A stretch of 64,000 nucleotides of DNA from contig JBBCBC010000025.1 of assembly GCA_037126765.1 (NCBI GenBank), forward strand, positions 11,997,639 through 12,061,638. Reading direction: 5' to 3'. The stretch is from Stenogyne calaminthoides. Lineage: Eukaryota > Streptophyta > Magnoliopsida > Lamiales > Lamiaceae. The notes below the pieces were generated by a model. That model searched no databases and was not told where the DNA came from. It worked only from the letters and a program-made list of their open reading frames with translations. Made by a program: the position numbers and the translations under genes. This document shows positions 10,224-22,249 of this stretch, in pieces; within the stretch, counting starts at the first letter, position 1, and each line of letters opens with the position of its first letter.

Positions 10224-12071
10224 TGTTGGTCCCGGTGCAAACGAGTCTTACACGTGTATGGGGGGGGAATACACGTGTTCAGTGATTTTTAAAACTTTTT
10301 CTTCACTGAGGTCAGGTGGGTCAGGTTATCCTGATATTTTTGCCCTGAGAAGCACAAATTGCCCTGAGTCAAAGTCTACTGAGACAATGATCCTGAGCAG
10401 ATTTCAAAAGCTTCAGATTAGCCCAACTAATCCTGAATTTATCAGAGATCCTGAGGAGCTTGGATCAGATAACTATCTTACTGAACACTTAGTAGAGTTA
10501 GTTCAGTTTGGTAACTATCTGTTCTAGCTACTCAAGTGTGCGGAATGGTTGGCCCTAAGTTTATACTCGTTTTAGCTTTGCTGAAAATCTTCTTCCTTTA
10601 ATAAAACATTGATTAAGGCTGTGATCAATTTAATGCAAGTTCAGTGGATTGGTTCCAACTGAATATCAGTAAAATCAGCTTTCAGTGAAATACATGCAGC
10701 AGATAAAATGCAGTAGAGAAAACAAACAACATAACAATTATAGTAGTTCAGAGACTCAAGCTCCTATGTCCACTCTCTCTGATCTTCAGAGAAATTCCTT
10801 AACCACTTCCTAAAGCTTTCAGGCTAACTCACTGTAGCTTACTCACTTTTCTACCTTGAGTTTTCTGGCTGACTCACTGCAGCTTACTAACTCAAACACA
10901 CACAAGTGTTCAGACTACCACAAGTAGCTTACTAACTTCTTCTCTAGAGTTTTCTGGCTGACTCACTGCAGCTTACTCACTCTTTACAACTCTAACTCAC
11001 CAACAAAACACACACACTCAAACTACCTTATCAAAGGGTTTGGGTTTGGGTTGGATTCCAACTAGGGTGAAATATCCTTTACAATAAGAACAAATGCAAA
11101 GGCTAGGATATCTCTACTAATCTTTGAATATTTCTATCAATCTAGGCTTAGTGAATGAGCTCTCTCCAATGTGAAACACTTGGGAAATTCTATGGTTTTC
11201 GAGTGCTTCAATTTACAATAATACGAATGAGCTCTTGAGTTTCTTGAAATTTCCCGTAACCTTTCAATGTAGAAGGTCACTGGTATTTATAGGCAACTTC
11301 TCCAAAGGTTACTCTTGAAAAACTATCCGTTGGAAGAGATAGCATAAAGGGATTCCTCTTCTGGTTATTGATGAACGACTATTTTTAGGGTTTGAACACT
11401 CCCTTGCATGATTTAGGAAATTTGCAGCCATGTAGCCAATCACCAATTTTTGCAGTCTGGAACATAGTATTACTGACAACATTCAGGGTCCTGTCGCTTT
11501 CAGTGTCAGTGAAGTACAATGTTGTCTTCCTCTGATTGGTTCTTGTCTTCAGTGAATGTAGACAAACAAAATGGCTCTTTTGGGTCAATCTCTCTGAATG
11601 AGACAACACAACCTTAAACAACACTTAGACTTAGTTCCTTTTGTCTGCACTAGAATGTTTTGGGCAATATCTATTTTACTGAACATGTGCGTTTTTCTCA
11701 GTTTTGTAGTATTCAGATAGATATTTTTCAGTGCCTCTGAACATTCTGTGTCTTCCCGAGTCTTGATAACTTCTCGAGTCTTCAAGAATTCAATGAGTCT
11801 TCAGTTCTTCAGTATCTTCTATGTCTTCAGTGACTTCTGAACATTTACTCAGTATCTTCTGAATCAGTCAGCTTTATCTGAGTTCTTTAGTATCTTCAGG
11901 GTCTTCAATATTTAACCTGATCTATATCTGCTGACTATACATTGTACAGATATCTTCCTTAACAATCCTATATTGAAACCTGACTCAGACTATCAAGATT
12001 ATCCTGAACATATCATACTCAGGGTTTTTGGGATCTAATCAAAACTTCTTTATTAAATTCATCTCTCAACA
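10224..12071 (-). mobile_element. 3' LTR of element C
   Basis: 1848 bp, TGTTGGTCCC...TCTCAACA as printed (TG...CA on both strands). It matches 51821-53575 closely. It is about 90 bp longer because a segment around GAGTTTTCTGGCTGACTCAC is duplicated at 10855-10980. Confidence 0.97.
11281..11294 (-). promoter_or_regulatory. TATA box of C 3' LTR
   Basis: GCCTATAAATACCA on the minus strand, identical to the 5' LTR copy at 52791-52804. Confidence 0.65.
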
Positions 12072-12072
12072 A

Positions 12073-12085
12073 TTTCCCCCTTTTT
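12073..12085 (-). promoter_or_regulatory. 3' polypurine tract of element C
   Basis: AAAAAGGGGGAAA on the minus strand, two bases before the 3' LTR, preceded by GGTTTTGGCATCATC. It primes plus-strand synthesis in this class. The same block is present in D at 56709-56721. Confidence 0.9.
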
Positions 12086-12288
12086 GATGATGCCAAAACC
12101 ATCTTGTTACATTTTAGAAAACCTAACCTATACTTCAGGTTTCAGTTTATCTATTTCAAACCAAAATGGTAATTTTCCCAACAATTTCCAAATAAACAGG
12201 CATATCAAATAATTAAAGACATGTAAAAAGATAATGAGATATTATCTTTGAGCATAAAAGATAAATTTTCATTGATGTAGGATAATAG
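12086..12288. other. Spacer between extra ORF and polypurine tract of C
   Basis: About 200 bp, AT-rich and non-coding; nothing further is visible. Confidence 0.6.
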
Positions 12289-13314
12289 TTACATATTACA
12301 ATGAAAAACAAAAAGCAATTCGTATACAAAGTCTTGATCTTCTTCCACTTCATCCTCTCCTCGCACTTCCAAAGTTGAACATCCCGTAGTATCTCTTCTT
12401 CGGTTCATCTCTTTTTTGATGATTTCGGGGTTGTTTCTGTTAAGCCTAGGCCGATAAAGATATCGAGCAATTTCTTGAGAAATGGCTGCTTCATTCACAT
12501 AGCCATTCTCAAATCTGGGTGCTGGGTACATGTAGGGTCCTGGAGCTATTATCTGAGTGTTGGCTTCATATGCCAAGTTGATTCATTTCTGAAGATACTC
12601 AGGATAAAAAGTCAGTAGATACTCAATGAATGCTTCATTTTTATCTGAGCTGCTCCCCCTCCATTCCCTCAGAATTTCATAATAGAACCAGAAGGTTCTC
12701 TTGATTTCCTCCCATGCATCATTGATTTGTAAAGGTATCCACTTTTCAATGTGCGACCATTTCTGAGTCTTTTCTGTACCTCTCCTCTTGCCTAGAAACT
12801 TTTTGAACCCACCCCTTCTTTTCAGCTCTTCTTCTTTCTTCTTCTTAGTCAATGGAGCACCTGAGACTGAAGCAGCTGTTCTCTTCTCTTTTTCAATCTG
12901 CAGGGCCCTCAGGGTCTTTTTGGTATCGAAGGCTTCTTTCTGGGTTTCAGTTTCTTCCTCAGATTCTTCAAATTTCATTATCAACTTCCTCTGAGTAGGC
13001 TTTGAAACTTTTGCTGTTTTCTTCTTTTCTTGCTCAACGAATGCTACAACTTTCCTCTTTTCTGTTCTAACTTGTTCTTCTCCTGCCTTGCTTGTTTCAA
13101 CCATCCTTCTATCACTCATTTTTTCACCAATTACTTCCTGAATGGTTTGCTCAGATGTTTGAGTGAAGGTAGGTTTTTCTGCTTCTTTGAACTTCAGTTT
13201 TTCAGTAGCTTCAATCTCACTTAGAGCATTTAATATCTTCTTGGCCTCAGCTTCTTCTCTGGCTTTCTTCTCCAAGGTTTGTGCCAACAACTCATCTAAT
13301 TTGCCAGCAACTGG

Positions 13315-13329
13315 CCTTTCCCCCTTTTT
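13315..13329 (-). promoter_or_regulatory. Internal polypurine tract inside extra ORF of C
   Basis: AAAAAGGGGGAAAGG on the minus strand, read through as K-K-G-E-R. It lies about 1.25 kb upstream of the 3' LTR. The A family has the same tract at the corresponding place (40204-40218 and 34851-34865). Confidence 0.6.
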
Positions 13330-13510
13330 GGCACCATACCTTGGGAGAAGTTGAGTCAATGCAGTATCCATATAATATTGTTCTTTGCCCATACTGCTCA
13401 TTGTCCCAGCCAATTGGTCATGCTCATCTTCTAGCCTCATCACGTAATTTTTGGCTATGGAGAATTCATCTGAGAGTGGAGCAAACTGCTTTGAGAAGAC
13501 CTCGTGCATC

Positions 13511-13515
13511 ATATC
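13511..13515. repeat. Target-site duplication of A1 (ATATC), left
   Basis: ATATC directly before TGTTGGGAAATTTAG, repeated at 42844-42848. Joining the flanks restores a continuous frame in the extra ORF of C. Confidence 0.97.
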
Positions 13516-15076
13516 TGTTGGGAAATTTAGAGTTTTGATGAAAGTTCTAAAACACATGTAATAGGACAAGTCAGACCTGTTAGCTGATTGATGTTTTTAA
13601 TACCAGTTATAAGATGACCAGTTGATAATTATTGTATATAACAACTGATGTATAAGATAGGTCACATATTGAGGGGGAACTTCAATATGTATAGGTCAGA
13701 TCAGAAGAACAAAAGATCAGCTGAAGTCCGACAGGCCAGAAGGCAAGGGAAGGACAGAAGATCAGACGATCTTATAAAGTCAGATAATCAGGTGAAGTCA
13801 TGAAATACAAATTCAGAAGACCTGAAGATCAGATGACTACCAGAAGATCAGACTAGAAGACCTACATCAGCTGAGTCTGCTAGTTGAGCTAAGACAACTG
13901 GCACCAAAAGTCTCTATCAGATAGACTGATCAGGTCAGCTCACACCAGGTGGTAACTGATGTTTCACCAAGTCATAAGTTGTTGATCTGATCAAGAATAA
14001 TGTCAACTTTAGTTGGTGAACAAACTCTGATATGCAGTACTTGTTAACCAATAAGAACAAGACACGTATGACCTGAGCTGACACTGCAGATTTTGACGCT
14101 GCATAGTCAAACGGCTAGAAAAACGACGTACACGCTTTCGGCCATGCCGTACCTGGAAGCACATCACATCAAATCCTGCAAACCTACCAAATATAGCCGG
14201 AATTCAAATTGCTCTCCAACGGCTCTTTGATTTCGAGGTCTATAAATATGGGATTACTCTTCAGAGTGAAGACACGGAAATTATCAAGAAGCTCATACTA
14301 CAACAAAATTTCCGCACGAAGAACACAACCTTGAAGATTATTTTCTAAGTGTTCATCCCATAGTTCTTAGCACATAAATCTTATCCTCTAGCTGTTAGGC
14401 TACTTAAATACTAGGAAAGATTTCAAAGTTGGAACAAACAACAAATCTTACCCAAAACCCAAAGTTAGGTTAAGTTTGTTTAGCAAGATTTCAGACTAGG
14501 GTTTGTAGTTCTGATTTCTGGGATCGGTTGAGTAAGAGCTCTATAAATATATGTTGGTGTAATGTGTTGGACTAACACAATAATCTAAGTCCAGTTTGTT
14601 AAGTTGGTTAAGTTGGTGCCCCTTGTGATAGGGAAGAGTGGACGTAGGACTGGTTGTCCGAACCACTATAAATCTTGTGTGCATTTACCTGTTTGATTAA
14701 CTGCTTTACACTATTGCACACAACTTGATTAAATCTGCATACATATTCTGAGTTAGGATCAACTAGCACCAAGCTACTGATCTGATCAGATTGACTCCAT
14801 AGTCATCTGATTGAAAACAACTTCGGAATCTGATTTGTTATAAACTGGTTTTTCACACGGGTATAAACTAGCTTCCGCACAATCAGTTAAACTGATAGAC
14901 ACCGAACTGATCTGCCCTCAGGCGATCAGTAAGTTGGATATCAGTCCAAACTGATTCACTTGCACTCTGATCAGGCAAACTGCAATCACACCTGATCTGC
15001 ACGAAAAAGTTTTCAGAAGTCTATTCACCCCTCCCCTCTAGACTTTTGCCCTCACGAAACCCGTTCGGGACCTACA
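13516..15076 (+). mobile_element. 5' LTR of A1
   Basis: 1561 bp, TGTTGGGAAATT...CGGGACCTACA. Near the 3' end it carries GTGGACGTAGG...GTCCGAACCACTATAAATC, the motif shared with D and the solo LTR at 1880. Matches 41292-42843 closely. Confidence 0.97.
14241..14248 (+). promoter_or_regulatory. TATA box of A1 5' LTR
   Basis: TATAAATA in GGTCTATAAATATGGGAT, present in all four A-family LTRs (also 23542, 36451, 42019). Confidence 0.65.
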
Positions 15077-15078
15077 AG

Positions 15079-15090
15079 TGGTATCAGAGC
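15079..15090 (+). promoter_or_regulatory. Primer binding site of A1
   Basis: TGGTATCAGAGC, two bases inside the LTR end; complementary to the 3' end of initiator tRNA-Met. Confidence 0.95.
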
Positions 15091-15212
15091 AGTGGTTCTC
15101 CAGACCACTGGCTTTGAATATCATCGGTTCTTGAGGAAGAACCTTTGTGGTCACTTGAACTGATCTTGAAAAACCTTTTCAAATCTCATCTGTTTTCAAA
15201 CACACGATCAGC

Positions 15213-17804
15213 ATGGATAATACTTCGGGTATGTATCATGGTTTGCCTAAATTTTCCATTGATGAGTATGCAGACTGGACGATATACATGAGCAACAATC
15301 TGGGATCAATAAGCAGCAGGATGATGGAAGTTCTTGAACGAGGACCCATCATCAACTATCATGACAACCTAGCTGTTAGAGGTGATCCAGATTTTGCAGT
15401 TGGAAGTCTTGTCAGAAAGAGTCCCGCCCTGATGGATGATGAAGAGAGAAAGTTGTACACTCTGGATACGATAGCCAGGCACATAATCATGAATACCATG
15501 GAAAAGATAACCAGAGAAAAGATAAAGTATCTCAAGAGAACCAAACATATGTGGGATACGCTTGCTGAAATGTGTGTAGGAAATGATCTGATTAAAGATA
15601 GCAGACTGCAAGCTGAACTGGTGAAATTTGAGAAACTTAAGATGTTACCAAATGAAACCATCAATGAGCTCGATGAAAGAATCACCATATCAGTTAACAA
15701 GCTTCATGAACTTGGACGAGAGATGTCAGATAAAGACATAAATTACAAGATCTTGAGATCTCTGACTAAGAAGTGGGATATGAAAGTCACTGTAATAAAG
15801 GATTTTCAAGATATTGCCAAGATGAAGCCAAGCAACCCGTTCTCGAGTCTTAAAGCCCATGAGTTCGATCGATCGAAAAGAGGGCAAGAAGAAAAAACGA
15901 GTCACTCTTTGAAGCCACACCGCCACATCAAAATCGGTTGCATTCAAAGCAACCAAAGAAGAACTCAAAGTCTCATCGAACCCGGTTGGAAATATTATAA
16001 AATCAAATGAGCAGTTTTTGCTAACGAGAAAAATTGAAAAATCTAACATTCAACTTGGCAAGTATCGTAGATTTTACAGGGATTATCAAAACAACAGAGG
16101 AAGAGATAGGAGGCCAGCTGACAGATCTCCAGAAAGGACAAGATCTGATGACCGAAGAGATGATCACATAAAGGATCACAGAGAAGATAAGAAAAGAGAT
16201 GATCGGTCTGATGAAAGAAGAGACAACAGATCTGAGAGAAGAAATTTCGACATAATCGACGGTAAGTCACCCGGACAGATTCTACTGATTTTAAATGACT
16301 CACCGCGTAAGAAGTTCCTGGATCGTGGAGCGTGTTTCAACTATGAGAAACCAGGTCATTACAACGCAGATTTCCCAGACCTGACACCTATAGAAAGAGA
16401 AGAGAAGCGGAACAGAAGAGAGCAACGCTATAGAGATAGGAAAACCATGGTTGCTGATACATCAGAAATTGATGATTCTTATATGCCTTATGAGGATTCA
16501 GGCTACACATCTGTAGAAGATTTCTGTTTGATAAGCAACACAGATGATTTCTACCACTACGATGATCTGATATTCTCTTCTGATGATGAAATCTGTCTGA
16601 TGGCTAAGGAGAAAGACCAATCTGAGGTAACCTCTAAACCTTCTGCTCTTTCAGTTTCCACACCAGCTATGATTAGCACACCTGCTGGAGAGATTGACTT
16701 GCAGCTCTATTCTGAGCAATTGCTTGATGATCTCTCTAACGCAGTAGACACTTTTATGATAGTGAAAGCCGAAAACGATAAGCTAAGGATTGAAAATACT
16801 CAAATTTGTTAAGAAAAAATCTTTGTCAATAGAACAACCAACTAAAATCACCAAGTTACTCGGAAGATAAATCAAGAACCGAAAGTTCTCGAAAGTTAAC
16901 TCTTCCGATCGAGAGAAACAGACATGAATAACTAGCTATCAATAAACAGCAAGCTGATGATTTTAATACAAGCCAAGTTTGATGATCTCTTCTGACTACA
17001 TGAGAGTCTAAAATTAACTTAGGATAGTTTACGTAAGAAAATACAGGTTTTCACGAAATCTTCAAAAACTGTTCAGGATATGAACAACTATTTTCGAACG
17101 ACAACTAATAAGAAGGGAATTGGGTATGAAAAACCTTCTACATCCTCAAAAGCTCCATCTGATTCACTTCAAAGAGGTGTAATCAAACAAGTTTTTGATA
17201 TAGATACACATAAAGCAAAATTTGTATCTAATAAGGGAAATAGACCTTCTGAACGAGTAAGGCAAGTGTCCAATCAGAAAGGGAACAGAAATGGACCCCA
17301 ACTGATTAAGCATCAGCTGAGGAATCAACAGAAGAACCTAGTTCTTCCGAAGAAACCTCAACTCGATCGCTGATTAGGTATCGAAAAAGACAACCTCTAA
17401 AGGAAATCGATCCAAACCTAATCAGTCAAAAAGCCTAACAGCAAGTCAAGGGTAAACCAAAAAACCAGATATGCCAATAAGATATGAATCTTTTAATGGT
17501 AGCAATCGTATTCTACCCTTATAATCGAAAACCTAGGGTTCTTTTGAGAATCGAGCCCCATTTGGGTTAAAAGAAGACAAACTGCAAGGAAAAGTCCCAA
17601 GTCTTCTGATTCACCCAAGGCTCAAACAAATAATCATACTGATCAGAATGCATATGAAGAGATGTATGATTATGTAGATGTTTATGGGAGACAAATCAGG
17701 CCTTCGATCTATCCGACACAATAGAAGTGCCCTGCTTTGTATGGATCCCTAAAACCAACTCTAACCCCTCAGGACCCAATCCAAAAGGGGTACCTAAAAC
17801 CTGA
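15213..17804 (+). pseudogene. gag of element A1
   Basis: Starts at an ATG 137 bp after the LTR. The first about 210 residues are an open UBN2-type capsid domain (GLPKFSIDEYADWTIYM; LKRTKHMWDTLAEMCVG; KDINYKILRSLTKKWDMKV). At about 15850 the frame is lost. An R/D/E-rich linker and a zinc-knuckle region follow at 16018-16812, then a basic C-terminal part ending in a conserved TGA at 17802-17804. The knuckle CFNYEKPGHYNADFPD has Tyr and Phe where C-x2-C-x4-H-x4-C needs Cys, so RNA binding would be lost. Element C has the intact knuckle. Frameshifts at 15850-16020 and 16810-17080 lie in patches with the CAG-to-CG signature and could be partly artefactual. Confidence 0.85.
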
Positions 17805-17808
17805 TTTG

Positions 17809-20800
17809 ATTGCAGGTTCGCATGGGTTTGGACAACAAAGGAGGTGTACAAGCAACTATCTGGTACATCGATAGTGGATGCTCAAGGCATATGACTTGAA
17901 GCAAACATCTCCTCAGCTCTTACACAGAACAAGAAGGCCCACGTGTACTCTTTGGTGATGATAACTTTGGTTTTACCAGAGGATTCAGAACCTTAGAGAA
18001 TGATGATGTACAAGTTACTGGAGTCTCATATGTCGAAGGTTTAAAGCATAACCTGTTATCAGTTTCACAATTCTGCGATAACAAATTCAGTGTTGAGTTC
18101 TCTACTGATCAGTGTACTATCAAGAATCGAGCTACTCAATAGATCTTGTTAACTGGTTCAAGAAAAGGTATAATTTATACAGCAGATTGGAACAGTTGTC
18201 CAAGAAATGCATGCCTGATTGTTAAGAGTTCCAAAAGTAGCAGTTGGCTCTGGCACAAAAGAATGAGTCATCTGAACTTTAAAACTCTTAACAAGATAAC
18301 AAGGATGTCTTTGGTTGAGGGACTTCCGAATGAGGTATTCTCTAAGGATCAGACATGTGTCGCATGTCAGAAGGGAAAACAGGTTAAAGCCTCATTCAAG
18401 GGAATCCTCGACCAAAGATCCAAATGTGAGTATTGCAATCGCTCCATATGGACTTATTTGGACCCGCTTACACCGGTCGATCTCGGCCGACGAAATACAC
18501 TCGTAATCGTGGATGATTATTCCAAGTTTACAGGTTGTATTCTTGTATAAGAAGAATGAGACAACAACAAAGATACCGAGTCGCTTTCAAGAAACTACAA
18601 AAACGAAAAGGGTGTCGATATAGTGAAAATCGGATCGATAAAGGTATAGAATTTCCGAACTCTTTTATTATTGATTTTTTTTACTAAGTTTGGTATACAA
18701 CATGAGACATCACCGCAAGAACGCCACAAATGTAATGGTGTAGCGAATCCGGAGAAACAGAACACTCAAAGAAGCCGCCGCACTATGTTAGTTAACATGC
18801 AACACCAAGCCGTTTAAGGTAGAAGCCATCAATATCTTGCATGCCACACTCAGATGCTCTCTGACTAAGGCTCACTACAAAATACCCTATGAACTGTGGA
18901 AGGGCAGAAAACCTCGTGTTTCTTACTTCTATGTTTTTGGGTGCAAGTGTTTCATACACAACAATGAGAAGAGTCAGTTGAAGACTTTTGAGGCCAAGTC
19001 GATGATGGGTATATTCTTAGGATATTCCTCATCCAAAAAAGGCTTTCGGGGTTTACAACAAAGAACTCTAGTTGTGGAAGAAACACCTCATGTGGTTTTT
19101 GATGAGACATCTTCAACAAGAGAAATCGCCTCAGAACAAGAAGTACCAGATCAATTTTTTTGATGCACGTAAAATGGATCAGCTAAGTATCAAAGAAAAA
19201 GGATCAGAACTCGTAACAGTGTATATTCCAGATCTTGTTAATTCACCAGGTCAATCAGACCCTAAGGTACGCATAACAACCGCCAATGAAGAAGTTCGCA
19301 TAAATTTGAGACAAAGATCAATCGAACCAATCTGGTTCGGGGGAACACCTGAAGTTCCTACGGACATACATCAGCACATGATGAGTCCAACATCAGCTGA
19401 GACTTGTCCATGTCAAGTGGATCATAATTCCGCATCACTCCCAATCACTAGTAATGAACTACTATCAGAAGAGGATGATGTTCTCTAAACTGATGCAAAT
19501 CAGAAAATAAGGACCTGGGTAACCACTCATCCAACTGATTTGATCATCGGAGACCCATCTGATAGAGTCAAAACTAGAAATCAGATTGGTGAAAGTGCCA
19601 TGTATTGTTGTTATCTGTCTTTGAAGGAACCAAATGAAGTAGAAGAAGCTCTATAAGATGTAAACTGGATTCTAGCCATGCAAGAAGAACTGGAACAGTT
19701 TGAAAGGAATCGGTTTGGAAATCGTGGACGCACCAACCCCATCAAGATGTGATTGACACAAAGTGGGTATTCAAGAATAAGAGATGAGAATAATGTCATA
19801 ACCAGAAATAAGGCAAGACTTGTTGCTAAGGGGTATTCACAATCAGAAGGAATTGATTATGATGAGACCTTTGCACCAGTCGCTTCCGAAGCCATTCGCC
19901 GTGTTTTTTGGCATATCTCTTACCCAGAGGGTTTATTGTGTATCGATGAATGTAAAGAGTGCATTCTTAAACGGGTACTAAATGAGGAAGTTTATGTTGA
20001 ACAACCTCCGGGCTTTGAAAAAAGGCGACCAATGTACCGTTTAAGAAAAACTCTTTATGGCCTGAAACAAGCTCCCCGAGCTTGGTATGATACTCTCTCT
20101 CAGTTCTTGATATACAGTGTTTCACTAAAGGAATAGTGGATAGAACCTTATTCAGAATAGAAGATGGAGAAGATATTCTGATGGTTCAGATTTATGTGGA
20201 TGACATCATCTTCAGATCTCCCAACAAGAGTTTATGTGAAAAATTCAGCAAGCTGATGCAAGGGAAGTTCGAGATGTCCATGATGGGTCGATGAGTTACT
20301 TTACGGGTTTACAAGTTAAGCAAAGTACGAAGGGATATTCATCTGCCATGCGAAGTACACTAGGAGTTTATTGGCTAAGTTTGGAGTTCAAAACTGTAAG
20401 GAAGCCATAATTTCTATGATGACTGGATTCAAGATGGATCCAGATGAGAATGGTCAGAAAACTAATCAGAAAGAATATAGGTCTCTCATTGGATCTTTAC
20501 TATACCCGATTTGCAAACAGACCGGATATCACTTTTTGCGATGGGTGTATGTGCGATTTAAGGCAAATCCAATGCAAAGCCACCGAAAAGCAAAATAAGC
20601 GGATTCTTAAGTATCTCAAGGGACAATAAACCTTGGTTTATTTTACCCATCGATGATAATCTAGAGGTTAGTGGGTATTCCGATTACGATTATGGAGGTT
20701 GCGAAATTGACAGAAAGTCAACCTCGTGTACATGTCAATTTTAGGTAGTAAAAATCGATCTCGTGGTTTTTCAAAAGAAGCGGACATCGATTCGCGACAT

Positions 20801-21204
20801 CTACTATTGAAGCGAAATATATGGTCAGCAGAAGTCAAGTTGTTGCTCCCACCGCTTCCGGCTTAGTCGGCGGTGAGGGATTATAACATTGTAGCTAAGA
20901 ACGTTACCTATATTCTCGTGGATGATAATAGTCTTTATTGCAATCACTTTCGTAATCTCGTTCTACATACAAGATGCAAACATGTGGATGTCGACACCAT
21001 TTTATAAGAGATCATGTTGAAAAGAAGAATATCAGAATGGAAAAGATCCATACTGATAAACATAAAGTTGATATTTTAACCAAGCCACTAGCTGAGATCA
21101 GATTCAGAGATTTATGCAATGAGCTAGGGCTTCTGTATCTTGGAGAAAATGCACCAGAAATGTTTGGTGGACTGATCTCCAGAACCAGCTGGTTAAAAGA
21201 GTAA
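17809..21204 (+). pseudogene. pol of element A1 (PR-INT-RT-RNase H)
   Basis: Domain order is the copia order. Protease WYIDSGCSRHMT lies near 17861; a stop follows it. Next are the pre-integrase zinc region with WLWHKRMSHLNFKTLNK and CVACQKGKQ (18250-18385), the beginning of the integrase core (VIVDDYSKF), and the integrase C-terminal region with PYELWKGRKPRVSYFYVFGC (18880-18940). RT has KARLVAKGYSQSEGIDYDET, PPGFE, YGLKQAPRAWYDT and the catalytic YVDDIIF (20196). RNase H has degraded SGYSDYDYGGC and a C-terminal VDILTKPLAE block. The polyprotein would process itself and make and integrate the cDNA. There are many stops and frameshifts; the CAG-to-TAG change after NRATQ (18138-18140) is a true C-to-T type. 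Confidence 0.9.
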
Positions 21205-21765
21205 CCAGGTTAAGAGGAATTAGTTGAGTTAGGTATCTCAACTGATCAGAAGATCACTCAAGAAACTGATATGAGAAGGCTTTATCAGATTAAAGGAAGT
21301 GATCAGATTAAAGAATTATCAGATTAAAGGAACTGGTCAGTTTGGTTGTTTTATACTCTGTAAGTCAATTAAGCTATGTTCAACAAGCAAGTTGTATAAG
21401 ATTAAGGCTACAAATCGCATAAGAAAATAGAGACAACACAACAATGGAATAATATAATTTTTCATTGATAAAGACCCGGAGGTCAGATTTACATTACAAG
21501 TTACAAGTACAAAAGGACCCGGAGGTCAGTACATAAACCATAAACCGAAAACCCTAAGCCTAATCTTAGAAGGGGGGGTGAGAGGCTTTAAAGATTTTAA
21601 ATCCTGATGCTCCCATTTTCCCCCACTTAACCCTAAAAGGGGTGTGAGAGGCTTTGAAATAATCTTAAAACCACCCTCAGAGCTTCGGAGTGAGGAGCGA
21701 GAGCGGCATTGAAGGATTTCTAAGCCAGGAGCCCCTAGTCTTAAAATCAATGGGCTCTCCAGCTG
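21205..21765. other. Spacer downstream of pol in A1; 3' side of the antisense unit
   Basis: No sense gene. On the minus strand 21440-21520 looks like a plant gene end: a TGTA-rich stretch (TTGTACTTGTAACTTGTAATG) followed by TCAATGAAAAATTATATTATT, as in far- and near-upstream polyadenylation elements. The direct repeat GGACCCGGAGGTCAG/AGACCCGGAGGTCAG occurs twice here. Confidence 0.45.
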
Positions 21766-22167
21766 TTAAATGGGACACAAGTGCCAAATATGTGGTCCAA
21801 AGACCATATGGCCACAAGTGTCGCATGCAAATATTGAGTTTGATATACGATGATCAGCTGTTATCTGATCAAGATCGGATACCAAACTCATGTTTTGTAT
21901 CAGACTAAGTGTGTTGATGCTAATCTCGTCATCTCGATAGGCACACAAGGTGCATACGGTTAGGAGAAGTGTCTTCTCATTTGCTATAGCAGATCCGCCG
22001 CCTCGGTGGTAGAGAAGCTTAGCAATAATTGTATGTGTAATCTTTGATGATGACGAAAGCAGTAATAAGGGACACACATGGTTGATTTGAGAAGCTGAAT
22101 TCATTTGAAAAGGGTTAAAGGTTTTTGTCGGAAGTTTCACCGGAAATAAGGGTTCATCGGAAAACAT
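21766..22167 (-). CDS. Antisense ORF between pol and extra ORF of A1 (133 aa), unknown function
   Basis: Open on the strand opposite to gag-pol. I use the ATG at 22167 because a good TATA box (CTATAAAA, 22234-22241) lies 67 bp upstream, and because both the box and the ATG recur in A2 (31445-31451 and 31383). The frame stays open farther upstream to 22464, but that part spans the TATA box. The product is serine-rich at first, then has KTLLLTVCTLCAYRDDEISI, and ends with a cysteine/histidine cluster CDTCGH...HIWHLC of zinc-binding appearance. I recognise no family. An independent gene-like unit carried by the element is inferred from the conserved signals. A chance open frame in a decayed region remains possible. 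Confidence 0.5.
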   Translation of the reverse strand: MFSDEPLFPVKLPTKTFNPFQMNSASQINHVCPLLLLSSSSKITHTIIAKLLYHRGGGSAIANEKTLLLTVCTLCAYRDDEISINTLSLIQNMSLVSDLDQITADHRISNSIFACDTCGHMVFGPHIWHLCPI

Positions 22168-22233
22168 GGAGTATAAGCTAAATAAAGAAGATGAATGGTT
22201 TATGTTGTGTTGTTTGCCTAAAACCCCAGATCC

Positions 22234-22241
22234 TTTTATAG
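22234..22241 (-). promoter_or_regulatory. TATA box of antisense ORF (A1)
   Basis: CTATAAAA on the minus strand, 67 bp before the ATG; spacing is 62 bp in A2. Confidence 0.5.
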
Positions 22242-22249
22242 AAGAAAAG

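Larger units (their letters stand above)
12289..13515 (-). pseudogene. Extra ORF of element C, C-terminal part
   Basis: Distal part of the open frame that follows pol, continuing from 42849-45205 across the A1 insertion at the duplicated ATATC. It encodes a highly charged K/E-rich region with predicted coiled-coil character (13.0-13.3 kb) and a block shared with the A-family extra ORF near its end. A stop at about 12580 (YLQK-stop, then the frame stays open) divides it. Sireviruses often carry such an ORF, sometimes called envelope-like. I see no signal peptide or membrane segment, so I prefer 'extra ORF of unknown function'. An AAAAAGGGGGAAAGG tract is embedded at 13315-13329. Confidence 0.8.

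Noticed and set aside
12788..13538. Plus-strand open frames opposite the extra ORF of C
   Set aside because: They are shadows of a purine-rich coding strand, rich in Phe/Ser/Leu, without any homologue in the A family.
15079..15090. tRNA gene at TGGTATCAGAGC sites
   Set aside because: These are primer sites complementary to tRNA-Met next to LTR ends; no cloverleaf can be formed around them.
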